DNA of 64,000 bases, taken from an uncultured Rikenellaceae bacterium. Lineage in GTDB: Bacteria; Bacteroidota; Bacteroidia; Bacteroidales; Rikenellaceae. This document shows positions 1-9,263 of the stretch, piece by piece. The notes beneath the pieces are model-generated. The model had not been told where the DNA came from, did not search any database, and was given only the letters and a program-made list of their open reading frames with translations. The position numbers and the translations under genes were made by a program. The stretch's first letter is position 1. Every line of letters begins with the position of its first letter. The stretch is from NCBI GenBank assembly GCA_944326815.1, contig CALVFI010000014.1, forward strand, positions 269,164 to 333,163, given 5' to 3'.

Positions 1-259
1 CCTCAGGAGCGTACTCACGGAATTGTTCCACAGCCAGCCCCGAGATGGAAAAACTTACCTTAAAAGCACCTTTATTTTCGCGAATCAGTTGCAGAAGCAA
101 GGTATTCATGGGTAAGTAGCAGCGTTGAGCCACTTTCTGCATGATGGTGCGGTTGCTGATGTCATCCAGGTAGTAATGATCCTTCCCCATGTTGAAGAAG
201 CGATATTTTTTGAGCCTCAGCGGTTGATGCACCTGAAAATAGAAACAAACGGTTTTCAT
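1..259 (-). CDS. GH57-family alpha-amylase-like enzyme, N-terminal part (cut by window edge)
   Basis: Reading leftward from an ATG at 259, an open frame of 86 codons runs off the window start without a stop. The protein begins MKTVCFYFQVHQP, the usual opening of Bacteroidales GH57 glycosidases (the FQVHQP segment carries the N-terminal strand and conserved His of the GH57 barrel), followed by a KKYRFF segment and later FSISG. It starts 30 bases after the stop of the GT4 gene and is third in the debranching enzyme, GT4, GH57 order known from Bacteroides glycogen loci. The likely role is cleavage or rearrangement of intracellular alpha-glucan. The catalytic region is outside the window, so activity cannot be judged. 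Confidence 0.8.
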   Translation of the reverse strand, partial: MKTVCFYFQVHQPLRLKKYRFFNMGKDHYYLDDISNRTIMQKVAQRCYLPMNTLLLQLIRENKGAFKVSFSISGLAVEQFREYAPE

Positions 260-289
260 ATATCTTTGGTGTTTTTGATTCGTTTCCCC

Positions 290-1603
290 TTATCGGATGA
301 CCGATTCGTAAACTGCTTTGACCTTTGCTGCCGCATTGTCCCATTTCAATCCCGTTACCTCTTCCAATCCCTTGCGGGCAAACATCTTTCCCAGTGCCGG
401 ATACTGGATCAGTGCATAGATGGCATCTGCCATGGCATCGACATCCCAGTAGTCCACTTTGACGGCGTAGTCGAGTACTTCGGCAACACCGGACTGCTTC
501 GAAATAATCACCGGCACATTGGATTTCATGGCTTCCAGCGGCGATATGCCGAATGGCTCGCTCACCGAGGGCATGATGTATACATCGCTCATGGAGAACA
601 TCTTCTGCACGTCGTCTCCTTTCAGGAAGCCTGTGAAATGGAATCGATCGGCGATGCCCAGTTTCGCCACGCGACGCACGATGTGGTTCATCATATCTCC
701 GCTGCCGGCCATCACGAAGCGTACGTTCGGCAGGCGTTTAAGCACTTTGGCTGCCGCTTCCACAAAATAGTCGGGCCCCTTCTGGTAGGTAATACGCCCC
801 AGAAACGTCACAACCTTGTCCTTTACGCCCCGTTCCGTCTCAACAGCCGAACTGGAGCCGAATCGAACGGCGTTATGTACCGTTACGACCTTCTCTTCCG
901 GAATGCCGTATCGTTCGATGACGATATTGCGTGTCAGATTGCTTACGGCAATCACGCGGTCGGCGGCCTCCATCCCTGCCCGTTCAATGTTGTAGACGCT
1001 TTGGTTGACATGCTCGCCACTGCGGTCGAATTCCGTTGCGTGAATATGTACAACCAGTGGCTTACCCGAGACTCTCTTGGCGGCGATACCTGCATAGTAG
1101 GTGAGCCAGTCATGGGCGTGAATCACGTCGAACTGCCCCTCCATTTCGCGCGCTACCTCTGCGGCCACCATGGCGTAACGGGCCACCTCTTCCATCAGAT
1201 TCGTTCCGTATTTCCCGGAGAAAGTGTAGCGCTCTTTCCAGACGTCGCCTTTCTGGCGTGATGCCAAACCCTCTTTTTGAGAGACACTCTCTTTGTGTAT
1301 GGTTTCGCCACAGCGTTCGAACTCTTCCGGCGAGATGTAGGGGACCATATTGGAGTTGATGTGGATGAAGGTCATTTGGCTAAGCAGTCCGTCCTCTCCG
1401 TCCATTCCGTAGAGTGCTTCCACGTCGCTGGCGTTGAGTACTTTTGCGAAACGCTGATCTTCGTCTCCATAAGCTCGTGGCATAACGAAAGTGACCTGTA
1501 CGTCATTTTTCGCCAGTCCCCGGGTGAGGCCGTAGCAGGCCGTCCCTAATCCGCCTGCGATATGCGGCGGAAATTCCCATCCGAACATCAATACTCTCAT
1601 CAT
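290..1603 (-). CDS. GT4 glycosyltransferase, glycogen synthase-like
   Basis: 437 residues, cytoplasmic, two Rossmann-like domains (GT-B). The N-terminal glycine loop is at about 12-20 (PPHIAGGLG). HAHDW lies at 162-166 and the donor-side motif is E349-x7-E357 (SEPFGISPLE), typical of retaining GT4 enzymes. It lies 4 bases after the debranching enzyme gene and 30 bases before the GH57 gene, so it should make or extend the alpha-1,4-glucan handled by its neighbours. ATG codons at 1603 and 1600 are both possible starts. Bacteroides annotations call it glycogen synthase or simply glycosyltransferase; the nucleotide-sugar donor cannot be read from sequence. Confidence 0.88.
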   Translation of the reverse strand: MMRVLMFGWEFPPHIAGGLGTACYGLTRGLAKNDVQVTFVMPRAYGDEDQRFAKVLNASDVEALYGMDGEDGLLSQMTFIHINSNMVPYISPEEFERCGETIHKESVSQKEGLASRQKGDVWKERYTFSGKYGTNLMEEVARYAMVAAEVAREMEGQFDVIHAHDWLTYYAGIAAKRVSGKPLVVHIHATEFDRSGEHVNQSVYNIERAGMEAADRVIAVSNLTRNIVIERYGIPEEKVVTVHNAVRFGSSSAVETERGVKDKVVTFLGRITYQKGPDYFVEAAAKVLKRLPNVRFVMAGSGDMMNHIVRRVAKLGIADRFHFTGFLKGDDVQKMFSMSDVYIMPSVSEPFGISPLEAMKSNVPVIISKQSGVAEVLDYAVKVDYWDVDAMADAIYALIQYPALGKMFARKGLEEVTGLKWDNAAAKVKAVYESVIR

Positions 1604-1607
1604 GTTT

Positions 1608-3542
1608 CTATTTTTTACTGTTTTTGTAATTTTCTATCATCTCATGGATGCGAAGTACAGACCCTACGCTCCATGCCTGCGAAATGGCTCCTCGAGGGGC
1701 GTGTGGTGGATCGCCATCGTAGATCTCCGCGATTGAACCAATTCCGTAGGAACTGATATCTTCGTCGAACCCGGCGAGAATCTCCTCGGCCGTAGGTAGG
1801 AAATCTTTTCCGTGCAGATAGAAGTTCGCTGCAACGTAGTGTTCCAGCAGCCATGGCCAAACCGTTCCCTGATGGTATTGGCGGTCACGAGTGGCCTGAT
1901 CTCCTTCATATCGTCCCTGGTAGAGAGGATTACGAGGCGATAAAGTACGTAGTCCTTTGGGGGTTAGCAGATGTTGTTTGACTACATTGAGCACGGAGAG
2001 TATCTGGTCATCGCCGAGTATTTTGTATTTTAATGCACAGGCGATTACCTGATTCGGACGAATGAATTTGTTTGTTTCGAAATCATTCACGTAATCAGCC
2101 AGATAGCCTTCGGCTAGCCAGAATCGTTCAAGGAAAGATGTTTTGACCTTTTCGGGTACATTCTTCCATTCTGTAACGAAAGATTTATCCTTGTATTGTT
2201 TTGCCAGATCGAGGGCATAGCATATGGCGTTATACCACAATGCGTTGATCTCTACCTGATATCCGTCGCGACCCGTGACGGGTTTCCCGTCTACCACGGC
2301 ATCCATCCAGGTCATGGCCACCGATGGATTCGATGCCCAAATCAGTCCGTTATCGTGCATGGCAATATATTTTCCGATTCCACGACGATAGGCTTCCAGG
2401 ATGTCTTTCATTTTTGCCCCGTACCGTTCCCACACCTCTTTGGCCCCGATGTGGGTCTCGAGTTGCTGGAGTGTCCAGAAAAACCATAGAGGTGCATCCA
2501 CGGAGTTATAGGCTGAACCCATATTGGGGAACAGACCGTCTTTCATTTCGCTGGTCATGGTGTCAATGACCGCCAAGCAACCCTCGACATTCCCCTGGGT
2601 GAGCGTAATGCCGGGCAAAGCGATAAATGTATCACGGCCCCAACGTCCGAACCATGGATACCCCGCTACAACTTCCGTACGGTCGCCTTGGCGCACGACG
2701 AATTGACGGGCGGAGTGGCGTAGGCAGCTCAGAAAGTCGATTTTGTCGGACCGTTTTCTCAACTCGGAAGCAAATGTTCCTTCAATCTCTGCCGGATTGC
2801 TCTCTTGTAGTGAACAGGAGAAGATCAGACTCTCCCCTTTTTGAATGTCGGCCTCGAAATAGCCGGGAGTGAGCAGATCTTCGCGGGAGGGATATCCGCG
2901 GCGAGCCTCTTCTTGATACTCGAAATTATAGTACCAGTCGGGAGCGGCTACAAATTCAGCCACTTTGTCCATCTGCATGTTGAGCCATGGAAAATCGTTA
3001 TACATGCGACACCTTACGCCTCCCGGAATGGGCCATGAACGGCCGTCGGCAAACATATTGGCCGACGTAAGGGAGTGTTTGTCTCGGAAAGCCAGAAATG
3101 GCCGTAGCCGCAGTTTCGTCGGTGAGTGGGCCTCGAGCAGTGTGTATCGGATCATCAGACGTGCCTGGGAATGAATCCATAGCATCTCTTTTTGCAGAAC
3201 TACGCCTCCTACTCGATAAATGATCGTCGGGGTGGGAGTATACCGGAAGTCGGTAATGTATTTATGCCCTCGGGGTTCATAAATGCCCGGGAAACGATGG
3301 ATGGCGAGATTGAAGGACTGATCATGCTGAATGACCGTTTCGTCGAGCGAAGAGAGCAATACATAACTGGTATCTCCTTTCCCTTCGAGTGGGCATACCA
3401 TCAGGCCATGATACTTACGGGTGTTGCAACATACGATTGTCGTACTCATATAGCCGCCCGTGCGATCCGTACTGAGCATTTCGCGTTGCAGGGAATATTC
3501 CAAGTTGCCCAGGCTATTCTTATCAAAATTTAAAACCGACAT
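1608..3542 (-). CDS. Amylo-alpha-1,6-glucosidase (glycogen debranching enzyme, GH133/GDE type)
   Basis: 644 residues without a signal peptide. The N-terminal domain (about 1-270) carries the RKYHGLMV signature at 42-49. The C-terminal (alpha/alpha)6 domain contains the AGYPWFGRWGRDTF segment near 293-306 and a QYHQGTVWPW motif near the end, both typical of archaeal-type debranching enzymes. It removes alpha-1,6-linked glucose from glycogen branch points. It is the first gene of the minus-strand glycogen operon; a candidate -7 element (TAACTTTG) lies about 165 bases upstream at 3716-3709. Length and motifs are as expected for the family. Confidence 0.9.
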   Translation of the reverse strand: MSVLNFDKNSLGNLEYSLQREMLSTDRTGGYMSTTIVCCNTRKYHGLMVCPLEGKGDTSYVLLSSLDETVIQHDQSFNLAIHRFPGIYEPRGHKYITDFRYTPTPTIIYRVGGVVLQKEMLWIHSQARLMIRYTLLEAHSPTKLRLRPFLAFRDKHSLTSANMFADGRSWPIPGGVRCRMYNDFPWLNMQMDKVAEFVAAPDWYYNFEYQEEARRGYPSREDLLTPGYFEADIQKGESLIFSCSLQESNPAEIEGTFASELRKRSDKIDFLSCLRHSARQFVVRQGDRTEVVAGYPWFGRWGRDTFIALPGITLTQGNVEGCLAVIDTMTSEMKDGLFPNMGSAYNSVDAPLWFFWTLQQLETHIGAKEVWERYGAKMKDILEAYRRGIGKYIAMHDNGLIWASNPSVAMTWMDAVVDGKPVTGRDGYQVEINALWYNAICYALDLAKQYKDKSFVTEWKNVPEKVKTSFLERFWLAEGYLADYVNDFETNKFIRPNQVIACALKYKILGDDQILSVLNVVKQHLLTPKGLRTLSPRNPLYQGRYEGDQATRDRQYHQGTVWPWLLEHYVAANFYLHGKDFLPTAEEILAGFDEDISSYGIGSIAEIYDGDPPHAPRGAISQAWSVGSVLRIHEMIENYKNSKK

Positions 3543-3708
3543 AATATTATTTTATTTCGTCTCTACCCGTAAATTTAGGTAAAAAATATAATTTTTCAAA
3601 TAAAATCGGGGAATAATGGCTGTCTGTCGAATAGAAATATTGCGGCTTGTGCCTCGGCCAAATATGCAGGTGTTGGCGACCATTAGGTGGTGTATCCGAT
3701 TCAGAGGG

Positions 3709-3716
3709 CAAAGTTA
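3709..3716 (-). promoter_or_regulatory. Candidate -7 element of the glycogen operon
   Basis: The minus strand reads TAACTTTG, an exact match to the Bacteroidota -7 consensus TAnnTTTG. No clear TTTG lies at the -33 position. It would give a leader of about 160 bases before the debranching enzyme start at 3542. Confidence 0.45.
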
Positions 3717-4165
3717 ATGATAATGAACGAGAAAATCATCTTTGTGAGGTCGTTTTATGTTAATTTTCAATTAATTTACATATTTATTTGATCTTTTTTA
3801 TAAGTGTTTTTGAGGAAGAAAACTGTACAAGGAATCATGTTTGATAATTGTTTGTGTGTATAGTCGTATTCTGACTATCAAATGTAATGATTATGTTGTT
3901 GATAAAAAGGATTTTAATTTGAACAAATTTGAAGGTTTTTATTTAATGATTTAAAAACAAAACTCTGTCAAACTTTGGGTGGGTCTATTACAAAATAAAA
4001 GTAAAAAGACAGTGTGTTGAGTACTGCTTCCCCCCCCCAAGATATGCGCATTTTCAAATCTTGATTCAAGAGGCTTGCGGTTGAGGCCCTGAATTTTGAT
4101 GGGAATTCGATGAAAGTTGTTATATTCCCGTTTTTGAGAGAAAGGTAGATGTTGTCTAACCTTTC

Positions 4166-4197
4166 TTTGTGTTTTTCTTGAAAATATAGTATATTCG
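4166..4197 (+). promoter_or_regulatory. Candidate promoter of the GH2 gene
   Basis: TTTG at 4166-4169, 20 bases, then TATATTCG at 4190-4197. This fits the Bacteroidota sigma-ABfr pattern with one change in the -7 box. The start codon at 4235 follows after a short leader. Confidence 0.55.
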
Positions 4198-4234
4198 TAA
4201 ATCTTTTTGGAAAATAAATTAGACTTACAATATT

Positions 4235-7114
4235 ATGTATCGGAAATTAATAATTGGTTTGGCTGTACTGTTTGTTTGTGCAGCGCAAAATGATCTTTTT
4301 GCTCAGTACAAGTGGAACTTCGGACTTACGCATCGTCAGGAGGTGTTACCGAAATCCAATGTACCGCCTCAGGTGTCTGAACGGAAAGCCAAAATTGAGG
4401 AACCCGTAGTCTTTGTTGATGCGGGCGACAATCAATTGATTCTTTCTTCGGGATGGGAACTCTCGGAAGTCTATAAGGTGATCGGACAAGGGGGAAATTT
4501 GTTCGACCCGGCATTCGACACCAAAGCGTGGTATAATGCCACGGTGCCGGGGACCGTATTGACGACCTTGGTCAATCAGGGTGTTTATCCCGATCCTTAT
4601 TATGGGCTCAATAACGTTTATATTTCCGATACGCTTTGCCGTATGGACTGGTGGTACCGGGTGGTGTTCGATACGCCGCAGCAAGCGAAAGGCAAGCGAA
4701 CCCATATCCTTCTTAACGGGATCAACTATAAAGCCGAAGTGTGGCTCAATGCCCAACTGCTCGGAACGATGGTCGGTGCTTTCAAGCGCGGCTACTTCGA
4801 TGTGACCGATGTGCTCAAGGACGAGGGCGAGAATGTGTTGGCTATTCGTATTCTGCCTCCCAATAATCCTGGTATTCCGGCCGAACAGATGCCCGGATTT
4901 ATGGGACCCAATGGAGGGGTGTTGTGTCTCGATGGCCCGACGTTCATCTCCTCTGTCGGCTGGGATTGGATGCCGGGTATCAAGGATCGCAATATTGGTC
5001 TTTGGCAGGATGTGAGACTTTGCTACGGCGGAGATGTCGGGGTGCTTGATCCTCAGGTGATTACGGATCTGCCGTTGCCTGATACCACGAGCGCCAATGT
5101 AACGGTCAAAACACAATTGAAGAATTACTCCGATAGGGCCCAGAATGTCATTCTGCAAGGCAGGATCGAGGATGTTATTGTCTCCAAGAGTGTCGCCTTG
5201 GGGCCGGGTGAGAGCGTTCAGGTGGTGTTGTCTCCCGAGGAGTTCCCGCAGCTTGCGATGAAGAATCCTCGTCTTTGGTGGCCCAACGGATACGGTCCTC
5301 AGAATCTGTACTTCCTCGAACTCGATGTTTTGCAGAATGGGATTGCGACGGATCACAAAACCGTCCGTTTCGGCATCAAGGAGTACAGCTACGAACTCAT
5401 GGTGGATGCTCCGCAGAAAGAGAACTGGCGCATTGAGTACAGCCCTACGAACGTAGTGGATCAGGGGAAACCGATGTTCGATTACAAGCATCGTCGTCTT
5501 TACGATAACGATACCTATAAGGAGGTGGTGATTCCAGCGCTTCGCGAGGGGGTCAGTCTGGCTAACTTTAAAGAGACCGAAGCGCAGGAAAATCCGTTCT
5601 TCATTCTGAAAATCAACGGGCAACCCATCTTCTGCAAGGGAGGGAACTGGGGAATGGACGATGCCATGAAGCGGGTGTCGCGCGAACGTCTGGAACCCTA
5701 TTTCCGACTCCACAAGGAGGCTAATTGTAATATGGTCCGGAACTGGACCGGTGAGAGTACGGAAGAGGTGTTTTATGAATTGGCCGATGAATACGGGATG
5801 TTGGTATGGAATGACTTCTCCATGTCCACGGGCGATTATAACCTGGATCCGTCAGACGACTATCTCTTCCGTGATAATGTGAAAGATATTATCATCCGTT
5901 TCCGCAATCATCCTTCGATTGCCGTATGGTGTCCCAGAAATGAAGGTTATGCTCCGGATTATCTCGAGGATCTGATTCAGGAGGTGATTGCACAGGAGGA
6001 CGGGACGCGCCACTATCATGGCAATTCGCGTTATACCAATTTGTTGCCCAGCGGCCCTTGGGGATACAGACCTTCAATAGAATTCTATGATTTGGCGGCT
6101 GGTTTTGATACCGAGTTGGGAATGGTTTCGTTCTCTACGGCCGAGACTGTGCGCAAATTTATCGCACCTGAGGACCAATGGCCTTTGGGCGATGTCTATG
6201 CCCATTACAATATGCATTGGGAGTGGAAGAGTTGGACCGGGTATATCGATCGGCTCGAGGCGCTGGGCAAGGAGAAAAGCAAGAACCTCGACGAGTTTGC
6301 TGCACGGGCCCAGGTGATCAATCAAGTGGCCCATCGCGATATGTTCGAGGCTTGGAATCACAAAATGTGGAATAATACCTCAGGAATTCTTCTTTGGATG
6401 ACCCATCCGGCCTGGCCCGGTATGTTCTGGCAGATGTACAGCTACGACTATGAGACGCACGGCTCGTTCTTCGGCTGCAAGAAAGCTTGGGAACCTCTGC
6501 ATGTTCAGTGGAACCTGAACGATAACAAAGTGATTCTTGTCAATACTACACTCCGCTCCTATCCGGAGGTTCGGGTCGAATATGCGGTCTATTCGCCTCT
6601 GGGCAAGCGTTTGTATGTTAAGAAAACGACGTGCGATATGAAGGCTAATGCCCTGACAGACTGTTTTGTTCAGGTTTATCCGGAAGATTGTCCGGAGTTT
6701 TCATTGGTTCGTCTTACCCTATCGGATCGGAAAGGCAATGTGTTGTCTCAGAACGATTATTGGTATCACGAAACAGATCGGGACGACCTCTCGCCTATGC
6801 GTGATTTGACGCCGGTCCGGGTCGATCTGCGCCATCTGAAAACCGAGAAGGGCCAGGAGGGCAATTTTTTGGTAAGAGCTATCGTTCGTAATGTAGGAAA
6901 ATGCGCAGCGGTGTCCATCAAGATGAATGTGCGGGATGCGTCGACCGATGCCAGCATTCTGCCGGTGTATGCTTCGGATGGATATTTCAACCTCCTGCCC
7001 GGCGAAAGCAAGGAGATCGTATTCGACGTTCCTGACGGGACGCTCGATCTGACCCAATGCAAGGTGACAGCCGAGGGACTTAATGTCGCCCGGACTGAAA
7101 CTTCCATCCGTTGA
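4235..7114 (+). CDS. Secreted glycoside hydrolase family 2 protein (exo-beta-glucosaminidase / beta-mannosidase-like)
   Basis: 959 residues. A signal peptide covers about residues 1-24 (hydrophobic core, ending LFAQ), so it is exported to the periplasm or surface. It has the GH2 layout: an N-terminal sugar-binding jelly roll (with a TVPGTVLTTLV motif as in beta-mannosidases and exo-glucosaminidases), an immunoglobulin-like domain, a TIM barrel, then C-terminal beta domains. The likely acid/base is E570 in CPRNEG; the likely nucleophile is E627 in FDTELG, by analogy with exo-beta-D-glucosaminidases rather than beta-galactosidases. It stands alone with its own promoter and no SusC/SusD neighbours, so it is probably not part of a classic polysaccharide utilisation locus. 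The substrate is not certain; chitosan-type glucosamine or mannose linkages are the leading options. Confidence 0.85.
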   Translation: MYRKLIIGLAVLFVCAAQNDLFAQYKWNFGLTHRQEVLPKSNVPPQVSERKAKIEEPVVFVDAGDNQLILSSGWELSEVYKVIGQGGNLFDPAFDTKAWYNATVPGTVLTTLVNQGVYPDPYYGLNNVYISDTLCRMDWWYRVVFDTPQQAKGKRTHILLNGINYKAEVWLNAQLLGTMVGAFKRGYFDVTDVLKDEGENVLAIRILPPNNPGIPAEQMPGFMGPNGGVLCLDGPTFISSVGWDWMPGIKDRNIGLWQDVRLCYGGDVGVLDPQVITDLPLPDTTSANVTVKTQLKNYSDRAQNVILQGRIEDVIVSKSVALGPGESVQVVLSPEEFPQLAMKNPRLWWPNGYGPQNLYFLELDVLQNGIATDHKTVRFGIKEYSYELMVDAPQKENWRIEYSPTNVVDQGKPMFDYKHRRLYDNDTYKEVVIPALREGVSLANFKETEAQENPFFILKINGQPIFCKGGNWGMDDAMKRVSRERLEPYFRLHKEANCNMVRNWTGESTEEVFYELADEYGMLVWNDFSMSTGDYNLDPSDDYLFRDNVKDIIIRFRNHPSIAVWCPRNEGYAPDYLEDLIQEVIAQEDGTRHYHGNSRYTNLLPSGPWGYRPSIEFYDLAAGFDTELGMVSFSTAETVRKFIAPEDQWPLGDVYAHYNMHWEWKSWTGYIDRLEALGKEKSKNLDEFAARAQVINQVAHRDMFEAWNHKMWNNTSGILLWMTHPAWPGMFWQMYSYDYETHGSFFGCKKAWEPLHVQWNLNDNKVILVNTTLRSYPEVRVEYAVYSPLGKRLYVKKTTCDMKANALTDCFVQVYPEDCPEFSLVRLTLSDRKGNVLSQNDYWYHETDRDDLSPMRDLTPVRVDLRHLKTEKGQEGNFLVRAIVRNVGKCAAVSIKMNVRDASTDASILPVYASDGYFNLLPGESKEIVFDVPDGTLDLTQCKVTAEGLNVARTETSIR

Positions 7115-7305
7115 CCGAGCGAGGGGGCCGATTTGTCGTGTCAGCTTTGTCGAGGGTGAATCGACTCCGTCCCGGGGGCAATGAGCGCGGAGAATTCCCG
7201 ACATGTGTCAGAAGCGGTATTGGTCAGGCTGTTCGGTAAAACAGCAGTCCGGAATTGTTGCAAGAAGAGAAGAGAGATGTATTTTCGGTTTTTACCGATT
7301 TTATG

Positions 7306-7313
7306 TATATTTG
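7306..7313 (+). promoter_or_regulatory. Candidate -7 element of the lipoprotein-lpxH-thyA-folA group
   Basis: TATATTTG exactly matches TAnnTTTG. A weak -33 (TTTT, 7282-7285) lies 20 bases upstream. The ATG at 7336 follows 22 bases later, which supports that start over any further upstream codon. Confidence 0.5.
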
Positions 7314-7335
7314 TTCGCTTTTTAAAATACATGAT

Positions 7336-8478
7336 ATGAAAAGGTATAGTATCATATTGGTGGCAGCAACTCTGTTGAGCGCCTGCACGAGCAGCAATGT
7401 AAAGCTTAGCGGGCGTTTTACGGGTTGCGATAAGCAGAATATCTATTTGGAAAAGGTATCGCCGGGGAGACAATCCGTTGTGGATTCCGTTACGACGGAT
7501 GAAAAAGGCAACTTCACGTTCCGTGTAAAACTGGCCGACAAACAGCCCGAGATATATAACCTTCGCTATAATGGAGAGTTGATTCCTCTGTTGCTCTCGC
7601 CGGGAGAGAGAGTGAAATTGAGTTCTGTCGGGAATATCGTTCAGAATTATACGGTGAGCGGCTCTGAAGGGTCGGAAGAGATGCGTCAGTTGAAAATGAT
7701 TCTTTCCGAAGGGGCGACCCGGCTTGACTCGATCATGACCGCTTATACCAAAGCAAGCGAAGCGGAACGTCCGGCATTGGCTAAGATGTATGCCGATGCT
7801 TATTATAAAGCCAAAAGGGAGCATATCGAGTTTATCGTTTCGAATCCGGGGTCATTGGCTGCACTGTACGGTCTTTATCAGCGTTTCCCGAACGACAATA
7901 CGCTGTTCAATGGGGAGAGCGACCTGGTGTACTATAAACTGGTGGCGGATTCCGTCGAGGCGAACTATCCGGATTCTCCCTATCTGAAAGCGTTGCAGCA
8001 GCAGATTTCGGCGGCAGAGCAGGGTAACAGCGTCATTCAGATGATTAACGATAAGATTGCTGCGACGACGGTCCGATATCCCGATGTGGAGTTGCCTGAC
8101 ATGTATGGGAAGAAGCATCGTCTGTCAGCGCTCGATGGGAAGGTGATTCTGCTCGATTTCTGGTCGGCAGCCTCGTCCGACAGCAAATTGAACAATGCGG
8201 AGTTGAAAAAATGGTATGCCGAGGCTGCCGAACGTGGATTCGAGGTCTATCAGGTCTCGGTAGACGATTCGAAAGCTCTTTGGGTGACTACCGTGCAGAA
8301 TCAGAAATTGCCTTGGATTACGGTATGCGACTTCAAAGGGGGCAGCGGTATTGCCGTGATGGCCTACAACGTGCAGAGTGTGCCGACCAATTTCCTGATC
8401 GATCGTCAAGGGAATATTGCCGGCAAGGATCTGTACGGAGCGGCGCTCCGGGATAAAGTATTCCAGTTGCTAAATTAA
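7336..8478 (+). CDS. Lipoprotein with DUF4369-like domain and a cysteine-less thioredoxin (TlpA/AhpC-TSA) fold
   Basis: 380 residues from the ATG at 7336. A lipobox LSAC places the lipidated cysteine at C17. Residues about 25-110 resemble DUF4369 (strand-rich, with a YNLRYNGELIPLLLSPG stretch); a helical linker follows, then a thioredoxin-like domain from about 255 (LLDFW, later VPTNFLID with the cis-Pro). At the place of the usual WCxxC the protein reads W276-SAASSDS, so both redox cysteines are serine (S280, S283). It therefore cannot act as a normal disulfide oxidoreductase and may be a binding or structural member of the family. It is 20 bases upstream of the lpxH-like gene and probably co-transcribed. 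Confidence 0.8.
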   Translation: MKRYSIILVAATLLSACTSSNVKLSGRFTGCDKQNIYLEKVSPGRQSVVDSVTTDEKGNFTFRVKLADKQPEIYNLRYNGELIPLLLSPGERVKLSSVGNIVQNYTVSGSEGSEEMRQLKMILSEGATRLDSIMTAYTKASEAERPALAKMYADAYYKAKREHIEFIVSNPGSLAALYGLYQRFPNDNTLFNGESDLVYYKLVADSVEANYPDSPYLKALQQQISAAEQGNSVIQMINDKIAATTVRYPDVELPDMYGKKHRLSALDGKVILLDFWSAASSDSKLNNAELKKWYAEAAERGFEVYQVSVDDSKALWVTTVQNQKLPWITVCDFKGGSGIAVMAYNVQSVPTNFLIDRQGNIAGKDLYGAALRDKVFQLLN

Positions 8479-8498
8479 GTTAAGTCATTTGTAAGGAA

Positions 8499-9260
8499 AT
8501 GTACTATTTTGCCTCGGATATGCATCTCGGGCTTTCGGGCTGTGGTGACCCGCGGGATCGCGAGCGGCTGTTGGTGCGATGGCTGGAGGAGGTATCGAAT
8601 GATGCCGAGGCCATTTTTCTGGTGGGCGATGTGTTCGATTTCTGGTTCGAATACAAACGGGTCGTGCCGAAAGGTTTTACGCGGTTGCTCGGTAAATTTT
8701 CCGAGTTGACCGATCGAGGGGTGAAGATTTATTTCTTCTCCGGTAACCACGATATGTGGGCTTATGACTATCTGCAGACGGAGTGCGGTGTTGAGGTGTG
8801 TCACGAACCCCGATTGATGGAGCTCTCGGGGAAACAAGTCTTTATTGCTCATGGCGATAATATGTATATTCATGCTCCGTTCGGCGAGAGGGTGATGAGT
8901 ATGGTGTTCCATTCGCCGTTCATCCGTCGGATGTTTGCCGCGTGGGTGCATCCGAATTGTGCCATGCGCTTCGGACAGTGGTGGTCGTCCAAAAGCCGGA
9001 AGTCGAAAGAGATTGCCCATCCGTTCGGAGGCGAGGAGGAGTTCCTGGTTCGGTATGCGCGTAAATATCTTGAGAAGCATTCGGTCGACTATTTTGTCTT
9101 CGGACATATCCATTGCGCAGAGGATTATGAGTTGGGCGACGGGGTGCATGCCTTGTTTCTCGGAGAGTGGCTCGAACGTCCGGCCTATGCTGTTTTGAAT
9201 GCAGAGGGGCAGATGAGTCTCCGCTTTTATCCCGATAGTGAAGCAAACGAAAAAAGATGA
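8499..9260 (+). CDS. lpxH: UDP-2,3-diacylglucosamine pyrophosphatase family (LpxH-type metallophosphoesterase)
   Basis: 253 residues. Calcineurin-like metal ligands are all present: D7 and H9 (SDMHLG), D44 (GDVFDFW), N83/H84 (SGNHD), H118 (AHGD), H203 and H205 (GHIH). LpxH splits UDP-2,3-diacylglucosamine into lipid X and UMP in lipid A synthesis at the inner membrane. Together with waaA in this window it shows an outer membrane with lipid A. Length is close to E. coli LpxH (240). The gene is followed after 3 bases by thyA, so it sits in a mixed housekeeping operon. Confidence 0.85.
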   Translation: MYYFASDMHLGLSGCGDPRDRERLLVRWLEEVSNDAEAIFLVGDVFDFWFEYKRVVPKGFTRLLGKFSELTDRGVKIYFFSGNHDMWAYDYLQTECGVEVCHEPRLMELSGKQVFIAHGDNMYIHAPFGERVMSMVFHSPFIRRMFAAWVHPNCAMRFGQWWSSKSRKSKEIAHPFGGEEEFLVRYARKYLEKHSVDYFVFGHIHCAEDYELGDGVHALFLGEWLERPAYAVLNAEGQMSLRFYPDSEANEKR

Positions 9261-9263
9261 CAT

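Larger units (their letters stand above)
3543..4234. other. Divergent intergenic region, 692 bases, AT-rich
   Basis: No convincing gene lies between the debranching enzyme (minus) and the GH2 gene (plus). It holds a candidate promoter for each direction (listed separately) and an isolated run of nine C at 4030-4038 in otherwise AT-rich DNA. Several short A/T tracts are present. No clear RNA gene or repeat family member was seen. Confidence 0.6.

Noticed and set aside
4030..4038. Poly-C tract as a frameshift switch within a coding gene
   Set aside because: No supported open frame crosses it; it is intergenic, so only a promoter effect could be considered.
4346..5713. A 455-codon open frame on the minus strand inside the GH2 gene
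   Set aside because: It lies wholly opposite a well-supported glycosidase with clear domains. Its protein is rich in Ile, His and Arg and has no family features, as expected from an antisense shadow.
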